From assembly GCA_948099385.1 (NCBI GenBank), contig CANUEZ040000156.1:1-64000 (forward strand): 64,000 bases of DNA, given 5' to 3'. Position numbers and translations under genes: made by a program. Below the pieces are notes generated by a model. The model saw nothing but the letters and a program-made list of their open reading frames with translations. It had not been told where the DNA came from and did not search any database. Shown piece after piece: positions 18,999 through 29,476 of the stretch (its first letter is position 1; each line of letters begins with the position of its first letter). This DNA comes from Fasciola hepatica (taxonomy: Eukaryota > Platyhelminthes > Trematoda > Plagiorchiida > Fasciolidae).

Positions 18999-20334
18999 AT
19001 AAGATGTATACGGTGTAAACTTTCGTGGAATTCACCAGATCCAGGAGGCCTGGTTGTGACTGTATTGGATATCGCTGGATGATATAATGAGAATGCCATT
19101 GGAGTACAGAAAAGGCTGCTTGAATACACTAATATGGTATATGCCTTTCACGGTGGTCACAGGTTTTAGTTTTCGTGATACTATATTCGAATCCTGCTAC
19201 CGCTGACTACTTGCTCAGCCGGTGGCTTCTAATGGACCGGGACCACTTTCCAAAAATATTGTACCATTTCTAAATGGTAAACTAATAAAGGAGTAAAATG
19301 TTATTAAAATTCTGAAGGATGAACTCCTCTGCCTACTGAGCAATATTGTAATTTCCTATAAAAATGCTGACTTTTTCTCTGTTACCGAGTTGTCCCTAGT
19401 TTGCATGAGATAAGTCGACCGGATTAGCCGATCACGCGTGCTGGTCACGGATCAATACTAATTAGTCTGACTGATGCTTGCACCGAAACTGTGACGATAA
19501 AGCACACTCTTAACAAAACTCCTGCAGGGGTGATCATTTCATTATTTTCTAGAGAAAAACTGCCACCCTCCCCGTGTGTTTCTTCAGGGCTCAAGTTTCT
19601 CGTTTAGTTTACGGGAGCAAAATTTACTGCACGGGAATTTTTTCGGACTCAGATAAATTGCAAAATATTTCTGGTGGTTTAAGTTTCAGGAGACGATGGG
19701 ATTTTAAATCCCACCCAAGCACCACCAGAGCATTTGGTCCAACAGCGGATTTACGCTGTCCCACCGGGTGGAACGGGCACTTCGCACATGATTCACATTT
19801 GCCTACTACCTCCCAAATATTTACAGCTCCCTGTATCCATCAGTAAACCTGCAGAATCCAGCCTTCTATGAGGAATCACGGATTCTTCAATTACACACGA
19901 ATGAGTAGACTTCAATCAAATGGCTGCAGAGGGATAATGGACAATAAGCAGACGCTAATCAACCAGAAAAATTCCAAATCAGGTCATGTTAAAGAATATA
20001 AAGTCAGGGTATGCAATCAGAAAATAAAGGAACGAAAGTTCTTACAGTAGAAGCGTCCCAGAGCAGATAGCGAACTAAACAGGTACTGGCTGAATAGGAC
20101 AAATAATACCAAACAGCCAACATATATTGTCCAAGCTAGTCAAGCAGCTCGTAGCCTGAAGGAACCTGCGACTGAAACAGTTTGGAAAGCCAAACGAACA
20201 GTTCACACCGGAAAATGCGCATAAGAACAGCAGCCAATCGATCGATAGTCAGTCTGATAATGAATGCTGCGTGGTATGATGGGCGCAATTAGCCCAAATT
20301 GATAAAATACCCTTTCCGGGGTGCGGAACACAGT
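18999..20334. other. Anonymous DNA
   Basis: No gene is recognised. A 90-codon frame (19574-19846, plus) and a 60-codon frame (19868-20050, plus) have no family signature. The one feature of possible note is a Pol III box pair near 19154-19194, listed separately. Confidence 0.5.
19154..19194 (+). other. Possible tRNA-derived SINE head (A and B box-like motifs)
   Basis: TATTCGAATCC at 19184-19194 is close to the Pol III B box (GGTTCGANNCC), and TGGTCACAGG at 19154-19163 is a weak A box, spaced as in tRNA-derived SINEs. No cloverleaf can be folded and no element end or poly-A tail was seen. Chance occurrence is quite possible. Confidence 0.25.
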
Positions 20335-20640
20335 TTAGGGGGGGCTGAAGTGAATCACAGAAGGCCGACAATCCGCTAAAGGGAACGCGCCAATCATATT
20401 CAAGGTCGGACGGGAATGCGCAAGCAACGGAAACATGGGAGAGCGAACAAGAACAAACATCGGAGTCAGGTCGAAGTGAGAACAGTCAAACCAAAAGTGG
20501 TCAGCCGTAGTCATCAATTGATCGATAGCGCAAGCAGTTTGGAACAGTGAAGGTAGGGCATTGGCGTAGAAGTACATGTGCGTGCGTGTGTCCACGTGTA
20601 TACGGCTGTGAGCGGTTCGATAGTAATCCACCGTTGGTTC
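20335..20640 (-). pseudogene. Possible non-LTR retrotransposon (LINE) C-terminal relic
   Basis: The minus-strand translation reads YYRTAHSRI...HMY...TADHFWFDCSHFDLTPM. This resembles the end of many LINE polyproteins, where an RTGHSRL-type segment is followed by a Cys/His cluster and a TxEHxLFxCPxF motif. The first Cys pair expected between these blocks appears only in another frame (CPTF...NCLRYRS, 20530-20560), suggesting a frameshift. No RT or endonuclease domain is visible upstream, so it would be a truncated, dead copy. I cannot name the clade. Confidence 0.4.
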
Positions 20641-21019
20641 CGAGATAGGGAATTAATGAAGTCAGTAAGTCGGATGTCTTTGCCAGGATTCGTTTACGAG
20701 TTGATTTTTGATGAAACAAATTTGATAAGTGACTCGAAGATTGATTTCGCCCTCTAAGTTCATCGGCCATTCGATTGATTCTAATTCACATTTCGTTCTA
20801 GAGGGCGAGAATTTGTAGCCGATAGTAGCTTCTGGGCAAATAATAAGACTTATTTCCTTGTTTGACACTACATAGTTTCAAATGACTTCCCTGATGGATT
20901 GGGACTAAAGTAATCTATTCTGTTAGTCAGTACTTAATCTGAATCTTACGCGCTAAGCAACTTCTTCAACAACCTATGGGGAACGCAAATGATAGTGTCA
21001 AATCTTACTCGCATTTGTA
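20641..21019. other. Anonymous DNA left of PLE-C
   Basis: No gene recognised. The word AACGC at 20982-20986 recurs immediately outside the right arm of PLE-C (23637-23641). If it is a short target duplication it would leave a 33-base one-sided extension (20987-21019) like that of PLE-B. Five bases are too few to rely on. Confidence 0.4.
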
Positions 21020-21271
21020 AATACTGGGCGAGCAACTTCGTGATAGACTCTGAAATGAAAATAGGGCATTCGAGAGCAATTAGCACAAGAATCGATTAAT
21101 TAGTAGAAAGTGGATTTCCAAGTGATCTTTTCGGTTCTGGTAAGTAGTAGTTCTTCCTGATCTGGAGATCCCCTTCCTGATCCAGGACAGTTGAACTAAG
21201 AAGCGCATTAAAATGTTCACAGTGATTACAGGGGATCAGCCACACGAAGACACTGTACAATTTTAACTTCG
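21020..21271 (-). repeat. PLE-C left inverted arm (252 bp)
   Basis: Exact reverse complement of 23385-23636 by base-by-base reading. The inner edge at 21271 and outer edge at 21020 are sharp, with mismatches immediately beyond both. Confidence 0.96.
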
Positions 21272-21516
21272 TCACACCGCAATGTCGAGCCCATGTGCGT
21301 GACTGTGGCCGCACGTTATGGTGCAATTTATGGAAGACGAGCGTACGGTATGGCCATCTAAGCAAAATGTGTAAGGGTGATTGAAGCACGGGTCTTCAAA
21401 ACTTTCCACAGGACACCTCAATCAATCTATCAGGTGGCATTTCCGAATACTTTTGATATAATTCCGAAATAATGTGAAAAATAGTATGTTACCGTAAACT
21501 CATGTTGGATTCTTTT

Positions 21517-21861
21517 TCATATGACAGATATAAAGGGATGGATGTAACTGGAAATATTGTACAACCGAATAAAGTGGTCGTCATTTAAAAATAGTAAGAC
21601 TTCATCGACATAAGTTTTTTGTAAGAGGAACTGGATAGTATAACCAACCAACTGACTTTCGATCATTCCCCCAAAAACGTCTACCGTTTTGGGACCTGGG
21701 GGGCTTCTAACCGCAACGTCGTTCATCTGTCTGCTTCCCTTCCCATCAAACACAAATCGGAGATTTTCCTTGCATAAAATGGCAGGGCACTATAAATATC
21801 CATTAGAGATAGGCAGTGTAGTGTTTTTAGATGTAATAACACTGCTGAGGTATTCAGCAAT
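21517..21861 (-). pseudogene. PLE-C reverse transcriptase fragment (broken)
   Basis: One minus-strand frame runs from IAEYLSSVITSKNTTLPIS through an in-frame TAG (21790-21792) to ILCKENLRFVFDGK, NDVAVRSPPGP (motif B, family DGVAMGSPLGP), FGGMIESQL, and TYVDEVLLF (motif C, 21601-21612 coding YVDE). It aligns without gaps to residues 64-175 of the PLE-B protein in order and spacing. The second catalytic Asp is Glu and motif B has lost its Gly-Ser core, so the enzyme would be inactive. It stops at SYIHPFISVI (21517), after which PLE similarity ends. Confidence 0.85.
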
Positions 21862-23220
21862 TCTCTTCATCCTCAGATCTAACCACTTCATGGGTTCATA
21901 TCAGAAAATTTGTACAAGAAACTGGAAACTCTGAGAACCTGAGAACCTTACCTGATAAGATCTCGAAAGATTCCCCAATATGGAGTTCCCCTGAGGCCCA
22001 TTTTGTGCTTGAAAATTCAACATACCATGATTTCGCCCGATGGTTAGTAAATGTAAATGATCCTGTCCGAAAAAGCCTATCTCCTCATTGTTCACGAGAC
22101 CCAGTTGAAAATACAAAACTCTTCGACTGTTTAACAGTCGAATAGATCATAGTATGTAATCAGTGAAAATCGAATCGCTTTTCACTAAATTATCTTGTCT
22201 CACGAGTGTTCAACCTGGAGGCGGATACCAACCACCCAGCATTATATACAGGGTGCGTATGAAATACTTTGTTTTAGGGAAAGCTGAATATAGCCCATCA
22301 CTACCATAACAGAGGTCAAATTTACGGATGACTCTGATACGTTAAATATGGAAAAATAAACCGTAGCAGCGCGTTTCGAAGAATTGTGTCCATGAGTCAC
22401 TCATAACTGAGCTATCATCGGAAGCATTAAGAACGAGTACCAGCTGCGTCTCGAAACTCGGAAAACAAACTATATTTGCTCCCTCACAATTTATTCAGAC
22501 TTCTTGACGCCTTTCTGTTATCGACAATAGTCAGGGGTAGCAGCCAGCAAGTATTTAGTAGCAGTATCTCATACCAGCCAGCACTGTTGCCTTCCCATTT
22601 TAGTCGATGTCAGTAATACTCAGAGTACATGAGTTACTAGCAGACTGACATTATTTTTGTTTCTTTAATTATGGATTTCCGAGTGCAACCAAGTTTCAGT
22701 CTGAGGATGGGTTGAGTTTGTTACACAGCATACCCAAATGGTGACTGTCTTGGTGCTTGGGCACAAGAGGCCAACACACTCTGCGCCTTGCAGACCGTCT
22801 CAATATGTCTCTAGTCTCTTGACTTTTAGAGACGCGGTTCAGTCAGGAGCAATGTTTTGTCTAGGAAAAGTGAACTATCGATCAGTTAGTTCACTAAAAG
22901 TAATTTTCGTACGCCTCAATTTTGTAACCATCTGTCGACACCATCTACTTCATCTTTACGGACCTACCTACATACATACTATCCCCCGAGAATCCAGCTC
23001 ATTCGGATAGAGAGATTTCGTGGGTAGGTGACGAGCAACCGCTGCCAAGCCAACCAGGTGTCATTGTTTTAAGAGTGATGTGATTGATCGCTGTTGTGTT
23101 TGGTTAAAGTCACTCATACTACGAGGACTATCAATCAATATCCCTTTCATGCACGGACAAACACTTGCTTGGTATTGACCTTTAACCATGCTTCAGCGCG
23201 AGTTATGTAGTGATTGGCCT

Positions 23221-23430
23221 TACTCTTTTACGTGTGACAGCACATATAATTTAGCTGTTCTGCCTACTAGCTTGCGGCTTACTTGTCGACTACGGTCGGG
23301 TTTCATGTTTACGCTCGTACAAATAAATGTAGAGCCAACATTGTGTGTTCTACGGCTAACTACGAATATAACAATGACTTCACTCGAAGTTAAAATTGTA
23401 CAGTGTCTTCGTGTGGCTGATCCCCTGTAA
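23221..23430 (+). pseudogene. Possible endonuclease relic on the plus strand of PLE-C
   Basis: YSFTCDSTYNL (from 23221) resembles the PLE endonuclease motif YQFTCSCGDVYIG, and the same frame ends VKIVQCLRVADPL then TAA (23428-23430), at the place and spacing where PLE proteins end with VQxLCLPW. If right, the plus-strand partner of PLE-C carried endonuclease sequence as the right arm of PLE-B does. Similarity is weak, and the left arm gives no matching endonuclease core. Confidence 0.35.
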
Positions 23431-23636
23431 TCACTGTGAACATTTTAATGCGCTTCTTAGTTCAACTGTCCTGGATCAGGAAGGGGATCTCCAGATCAGG
23501 AAGAACTACTACTTACCAGAACCGAAAAGATCACTTGGAAATCCACTTTCTACTAATTAATCGATTCTTGTGCTAATTGCTCTCGAATGCCCTATTTTCA
23601 TTTCAGAGTCTATCACGAAGTTGCTCGCCCAGTATT
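23385..23636 (+). repeat. PLE-C right inverted arm (252 bp)
   Basis: Mirror of 21020-21271 with no difference seen. The spacer between arms is 2,113 bp. Confidence 0.96.
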
Positions 23637-24978
23637 AACGCTCATCTCACCGAAGTGCTGCATAGCTGTTTCATCTTCTCTGTTAGAATTCTTCAAGTGA
23701 ATTGCATATCCACTAAACCGTAACTGGGGCTCAAACACGAGATATAGAATGATGAGTTTCGTATATAATTCAACAAAATATCCACATTTTCCTTACTTAC
23801 TTTACTTAAGTAGTTTCCTCAGTTGCAGTCGGTTCACCAGTTTTTACAATTTGTTACAATCTGTCTCCCCAAAGAAAGCTGTGATCTCAACTTCACTGGC
23901 ACAACTGTTTTTGTTGATCATGAACCCCGTATTATTTTGCACATCGGCTAGTACCACAAACCGTTCTGGCGTAATATTGACTTTCATCTAGCTGACCAAA
24001 TGAACACAATCCGTGTAACCCACTCAGTACAGACCTACCCTTGGGAATTCGGTGAGTGCTATACAGAGAAGAACCCTCTGAGTAGTTACCCAAGATCGGT
24101 GACGAAGTCAACATAGGAATGGGGGCATTACAAAGGAAACATGAAAACTGACAGCCTTTTAATTGTGTTTTCCTGGTAAAACTGATCTGAGAACGAAAAA
24201 ACGTAGCATTGTTAACAGGTTGCTTCAGAGGACACCATACAAATTATTCTCAAAATTTCCCCAGTGCAGATGGCATTGTTTGCAACTAAGCAGAACTTCT
24301 GGTGACAAACATTATTTCCTACTGAAATGACGTCATATATCTACCCATCTAAACACAACTGACATCATTTGTTTTCTTCTCTGTCAAAACTGAGTATTTA
24401 TTGATCTTTGTTTCCTACCCTATGAATATCAGTTCTCATATTTCGATCTAGCACTTAGTGTCTCCATTTAATTACACTCGGATATCATTTCAACAATCGG
24501 ATTCAATCTGCTGCGTAACTCATTCACTACTTTCAACTTCCGTGCAGTTTTAGCCGGTGTTGTTTCCATAGGATGTTGATAAATAGAGCGGGATTATTTC
24601 AGTAACTGTGGTCAGTGGAAGTGACAAATCAGGATCTAAGAATGAACTTTGTTCACAGCAATATTCTTGCTATGCTGTTCGTTACAATAACGATCTCCGA
24701 TAAACCAGAACGTGGGAAATAACTACTTTACAGTGGGCTGTAAGTTCAACTCTGCGAAATCATACGGGTTTTGAACACGTGAATATGAATATTCATGGAC
24801 ACCACCGCACCACCGTACCTCCGCACACGTGCATATGGCCTAGACCATTGCAAAATCACAACAAATTCACGTTTGTCTGGCGCTGTTTACCGATCATGGA
24901 CATGCAAACAGAAATCACATGCCAAATCGGAATTCTGTGGGTGAGTGAGTCAATCCTCCAGTACATTCCCCATGAAGT

Positions 24979-25263
24979 TCGCCAATCAGAAGCGCCCATT
25001 GATTCGAGTGGCCAGCCATCAGTACACGAGGTGTGGGGATTTGGGCGAACACAGGCATGTGGACAGAGCGACCGAGCGAGACAGGGAGAGAGAGGGGGTG
25101 GGAGAGAGAGAAGGCAACTAAAGGGACAGACCGAACGAGAAAATTCTGTACGGGAAGCGATCATCTTGGTTTGTGCACATGCCACACACCAGCTGTGATG
25201 GGGAGTCATTATGATGGTACAAATCGCATTTAAATGTCAATGCTTAGGACGAGGAAGTATAAA
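24979..25263 (+). promoter_or_regulatory. Weak promoter-like motifs (CCAAT word, TATA-like box)
   Basis: GCCAATCAG lies at 24979-24987 and GTATAAAG at about 25257-25264, on the same strand. No gene follows within reach, and no LTR ends or duplication could be found around them, so these may be chance words or a remnant of a mobile element's promoter. Confidence 0.2.
25058..25145 (+). repeat. Purine-rich (GA/GGGA) low-complexity tract
   Basis: The plus strand is strongly enriched in G and A, with GAGAGAGAGGGGG and GGGAGAGAGAG cores at 25085-25112. Polypurine tracts can form triplex DNA; no function is implied. Confidence 0.7.
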
Positions 25264-26378
25264 GTCTGCACAGTTGTTACTACTGCTTAACTAACCACTG
25301 TAGTGTCGAGCAGACGCTTAAACAACTCTGAAATTCACGAAGATGCACATATTTAAGTTCGGTCTTCTTTCGATTCTGATATGGATGGCCTGCCTTATCA
25401 AACAGATAGCGTGCCTGATGAAAAGTGAAATCACGTTGATCAAAAGGGCTGGCTTTAGACGGACCAATTGGACTGTTTTCCAGTCAAAGTCGGTCTTGTG
25501 ACTTTCACGTGGACACGCCAAAATGGCAGATGATCGCAGATTTGGGTCATTTATATCCACATTTAGTCTGATAGCGGTGGACACATTTTACTTTCTGAGC
25601 GACTACTACAGAGTCGTGAAAAGAGTAACGTACTTGTAGTATGGACATTCAAGTGAAAGTGTAGTTTTTGGAATTAATGTGTCCTCAACATAAAACGTTA
25701 CAACCCGATACAAACTTCTTATGTCGTTTTGAAGAGAGTGGACCGAAGTGTGATTAAATATTTTTACGGATAACATGAATATTCCCATTGGAGGTATGAC
25801 AAAATTGTCCTTCTAAAAAAACTTACAAACCGACAGATTGGAAGAAAGTGTCGAGAAAAATATTCCGGAAACCTGGATGATCCTGACCTGTTTCACCTCG
25901 AGTCAAATGGCGCAATGAACTTCACAACTTGAACTAATTGGAAAGAATTTCTGTTCATGGCTACCATTCTGGTGTGCCCTCAAGCCTCTATGTAGAGCAC
26001 AGAAGGGAAGTTAAAATACGAAACAAATCATGATGAAATTTGAATATCTACGCAACTGCAAAAAGTGAACACTGCTATCGGGCATATGATGCCCGCTTTT
26101 GATCGGCCACAGGACCAACCAGATCATTTGATTTCATCATTCTTGACGAAGTGTACGAATTTGTACTTAAGTACTCTCTACGGATGCGTATATTGCTCTT
26201 TCAGCCTTAATTTACATCAACAACGAAAAAAATAGAAAACATTATTAACCAAAGTCAGTGTGTTATTTTTGTGTCTAAAGCATAATTTGGAAACATTTTA
26301 TTCACAAGAATAATGAGAAAAAAGGTGGTATATTGCGCAAGCTTCTAAACAACATAAATCACACGAAAACCTATAAGA

Positions 26379-26395
26379 TGCATCAACATGATGCA
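26379..26395. repeat. Short perfect palindrome near the array edge
   Basis: TGCATCA (26379-26385) and TGATGCA (26389-26395) form a 7-bp stem around a 3-base loop, 26 bases left of the first satellite unit. It may be coincidental. Confidence 0.6.
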
Positions 26396-27439
26396 ATCAC
26401 AATCTTATATAACGCCTTGAATAGTCCCGAGCGTGATCCGGGTGTGTGGCTGTCCGTCGGCCTGACCTAGCGCGTGCTTGTTGCTGGCTTGCTCGAATCA
26501 GCGGCCGTGTGAGCGTCACGCGTGCATGGTCTGATTGAACGGACTCGGCCGCCTCCTCGGTTGATCGTCCGGCCCGATCGGGAATGGGGTACGCAGTTAT
26601 GCGTATCTCATACACCCGATTCGGCCTGGAGGAACTGGCCTGTGCTGAGCGGCTATTTCACCAAATAACACAATTACACCAACTTATTACAAACTATAAT
26701 CAACAACACACATCAAATACTATATGACCAAATCAAACTATTAACACGAACACGATCATGCACACTACACTGCCACTTGACGAGAAAGAACAAATCAATT
26801 GAGAATAGTTATAATAAACAAAATACCACATGTAAACCTCAATCAACACAATCAATCACATCGAGTACGCACGAGCAGATAATTAGGCTTGCCTAAATTC
26901 CAAACACGACACCAAGCGTTCACACTCAGTTTTACTCCAACTGATCACACATCGTACGCATGTGATTTGCGACAGCCATATGCGACATGTGCATCACGGA
27001 ACCACAGTGTACGGATGATGCGAGACACAGAAAAGCACCAGATGCACGGGAAAGCGCGCGCATGCAAGTACGGACGAAACATACGACTGACACGGGAGCA
27101 TTCAGTAGATAACTATTTAGCTCGTCTCGCACACAATCATGCTCGTCGTGTGCAATCCTGCTGCAAAGGGAGGAGATGAATTGGATAACTTATTCTTCAT
27201 TCGCATCCAGTTGAGTTTGGATTGCTCGGGGTTGTTGAATTGGTCTTTTGATCATTTGTGTGGGTTCGATTTAGTCAGAGTACAATGCTAGTCGGTCTTG
27301 TGTGCAACTGGTCTGGTCAACTAGGTTTTGCAGTTCGCATTTAAGATCGTACTTCTAGGGATCATTCCTACAGTACGTATCACCAGGACGTCAGTCAAAC
27401 TGACCCGTCCACCCAACCGCGATGACGATCCGCATGGCC

Positions 27440-28457
27440 TAGTCCCGAGCGTGATCCGGGTGTGTGGCTGTCCGTCGGCCTGACCTAGCGCGTGCTTGTT
27501 GCTGGCTTGCTCGAATCAGCGGCCGTGTGAGCGTCACGCGTGCATGGTCTGATTGAACGGACTCGGCCGCCTCCTCGGTTGATCGTCCGGCCCGATCGGG
27601 AATGGGGTACGCAGTTATGCGTATCTCATACACCCGATTCGGCCTGGAGGAACTGGCCTGTGCTGAGCGGCTATTTCATCAAATAACACAATTACACCAA
27701 CTTATTACAAACTATAATCAACAACACACATCAAATACTATATGACCAAATCAAACTATTAACACGAACACGATCATGCACACTACACTGCCACTTGACG
27801 AGAAAGAACAAATCAATTGAGAATAGTTATAATAAACAAAATACCACATGTAAACCTCAATCAACACAATCAATCACATCGAGTACGCACGAGCAGATAA
27901 TTAAGCTTGCCTAAATTCCCAACACGACACCAAGCGTTCACACTCAGTTTTACTCCAACTGATCACACATCGTACGCATGTGATTTGCGACAGCCATATG
28001 CGACATGTGCATCACGGAGCCACAGTGTACGGATGATGCGAGACACAGAAAAGCACCAGATGCACGGGAAAGCGCGCGCATGCAAGTACGGACGAAACAT
28101 ACTACTGACACGGGAGCATTCAGTAGATAACTATTTAGCTCGTCTCGCACACAACCATGCTCGTCGTGTGCAATCCTGCTGCAAAGGGAGGAGATGAATT
28201 GGATAACTTATTCTTCATTCGCATCCAGTTGAGTTTGGATTGCTCGGGGTTGTTGAATTGGTCTTTTGATCATTTGTGTGGGTTTGATTTAGTCAGAGTA
28301 CAATGCTAGTCGGTCTTGTGTGCAACTGGTCTGGTCAACTAGGTTTTGCAGTTCGCATTTAAGATCGTACTTCTAGGGATCATTCCTACAGTACGTATCA
28401 CCAGGACGTCAGTCAAACTGACCCGTCCACCCAACCGCGATGACGATCCGCATGGCC
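27440..28457. repeat. Representative satellite unit (unit 2), internal organisation
   Basis: Approximate offsets from the unit start: 0-235 GC-rich block containing an imperfect hairpin (149-204); 239-445 A/C-rich, G-poor plus strand (only about 3 G in 27679-27770); 446-750 mixed block carrying most of the copy-to-copy differences (offsets near 579, 606 and 663); 790-910 G/T-rich, C-poor block; 911-1017 mixed. Open frames of 64, 66 and 96 codons recur in every unit but start only with GTG or TTG, and their differences do not look like those of a protein under selection. Confidence 0.9.
27589..27644. repeat. Imperfect 56-bp hairpin present once per satellite unit
   Basis: GGCCCGATCGGG (27589-27600) faces CCCGATTCGGCC (27633-27644), whose reverse complement differs at two adjacent positions. 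The centre is a perfect 6-bp stem, TACGCA (27608-27613) with TGCGTA (27618-27623), around GTTA. The intervening bases pair partly. The structure sits at offset 149-204 and was found unchanged in the copies I checked, for example 26571-26626 in unit 1. Confidence 0.8.
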
Positions 28458-29476
28458 TAGTCCCGAGCGTGATCCGGGTGTGTGGCTGTCCGTCGGCCTG
28501 ACCTAGCGCGTGCTTGTTGCTGGCTTGCTCGAATCAGCGGCCGTGTGAGCGTCACGCGTGCATGGTCTGATTGAACGGACTCGGCCGCCTCCTCGGTGGG
28601 TCGTCCGGCCCGATCGGGAATGGGGTACGCAGTTATGCGTATCTCATACACCCGATTCGGCCTGGAGGAACTGGCCTGTGCTGAGCGGCTATTTCATCAA
28701 ATAACACAATTACACCAACTTATTACAAACTATAATCAACAACACACATCAAATGCTATATGACCAAATCAAACTATTAACACGAACACGATCATGCTCA
28801 CTACACTGCCACTTGACGAGAAAGAACAAATCAATTGAGAATAGTTATAATAAACAAAATACCACATGTAAACCTCAATCAACACAATCAATCACATCGA
28901 GTACGCACGAGCAGATAATTAGGCTTGCCTAAATTCCCAACACGACACCAAGCGTTCACACTCAGTTTTACTCCAACTGATCACACATCGTACGCATGTG
29001 ATTTGCGACAGCCATATGCGACATGTGCATCACGGAACCACAGTGTACGGATGATGCGAGACACAGAAAAGCACCAGATGCACGGGAAAGCGCGCGCATG
29101 CAAGTACGGACGAAACATACGACTGACACGGGAGCATTCAGTAGATAACTATTTAGCTCGTCTCGCACACAATCATGCTCGTCGTGTGCAATCCTGCTGC
29201 AAAGGGAGGAGATGAATTGGATAACTTATTCTTCATTCGCATCCAGTTGAGTTTGGATTGCTCGGGGTTGTTGAATTGGTCTTTTGATCATTTGTGTGGG
29301 TTTGATTTAGTCAGAGTACAATGCTAGTCGGTCTTGTGTGCAACTGGTCTGGTCAACTAGGTTTTTCCAGTTCGCATTTAAGATCGTACTTCTAGGGATC
29401 ATTCCTACAGTACGTATCACCAGGACGTCAGTCAAACTGACCCGTCCACCCAACCGCGATGACGATCCGCATGGCC
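28458..29476. repeat. Satellite unit 3: most divergent copy, 1019 bp
   Basis: Carries several private changes: CGGTGGGTCG where others have CGGTTGATCG (about 28595), AAATGCTATA for AAATACTATA (about 28755), CATGCTCAC for CATGCACAC (about 28797), and GGTTTTTCCAG for GGTTTTGCAG (about 29360), the last adding one base. It is near the left array edge, where weaker homogenisation is expected. Confidence 0.9.

Larger units (their letters stand above)
21020..23636 (-). mobile_element. PLE-C: third Penelope-like element with identical inverted arms
   Basis: A 2.6-kb foldback whose 252-bp terminal arms (21020-21271 and 23385-23636) are reverse complements with no difference over their length. Between them lie a minus-strand PLE RT fragment with stops and a mutated active site (21517-21861) and, near the right arm, a plus-strand stretch that may be an endonuclease relic (23221-23430). 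The remaining interior (21862-23220) has no readable coding sequence. The sense copy appears to be the minus strand. Coding capacity is lost although the arms look recent. Confidence 0.75.
23637..26421. other. Anonymous DNA between PLE-C and the satellite array
   Basis: No gene, RNA or transposon is recognised. The 139-codon plus frame at 24779-25198 overlaps a purine-rich low-complexity stretch and lacks any domain. A TATA-like motif and a CCAAT word occur (listed separately). The last 200 bases before the array are AT-rich. Confidence 0.5.

Noticed and set aside
21290..21420. RING-finger-like Cys/His series on the minus strand of PLE-C (CPVESFEDPCFNHPYTFC)
   Set aside because: Spacing of the later metal ligands does not fit a RING domain and it lies between a PLE RT and its arm, so chance is more likely.
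24779..25209. Overlapping 139- and 117-codon frames on opposite strands
   Set aside because: They cross a low-complexity purine-rich tract, which keeps frames open by chance; no motif recognised.
27940..28000. Spliced-leader RNA gene in the satellite (flatworm leaders can be in tandem repeats and contain GTTTTACTC-like words)
   Set aside because: GTTTTACTCC is followed by ATG-containing sequence, but there is no proper splice donor after it, no Sm-binding site and no matching stem-loops.
28278..28300. tRNA gene or CENP-B box around GGGTTCGATTTAG in the satellite
   Set aside because: The flanks do not form a T-arm or cloverleaf, the central C varies to T in many units, and the CENP-B box match lacks part of the CGGG core.
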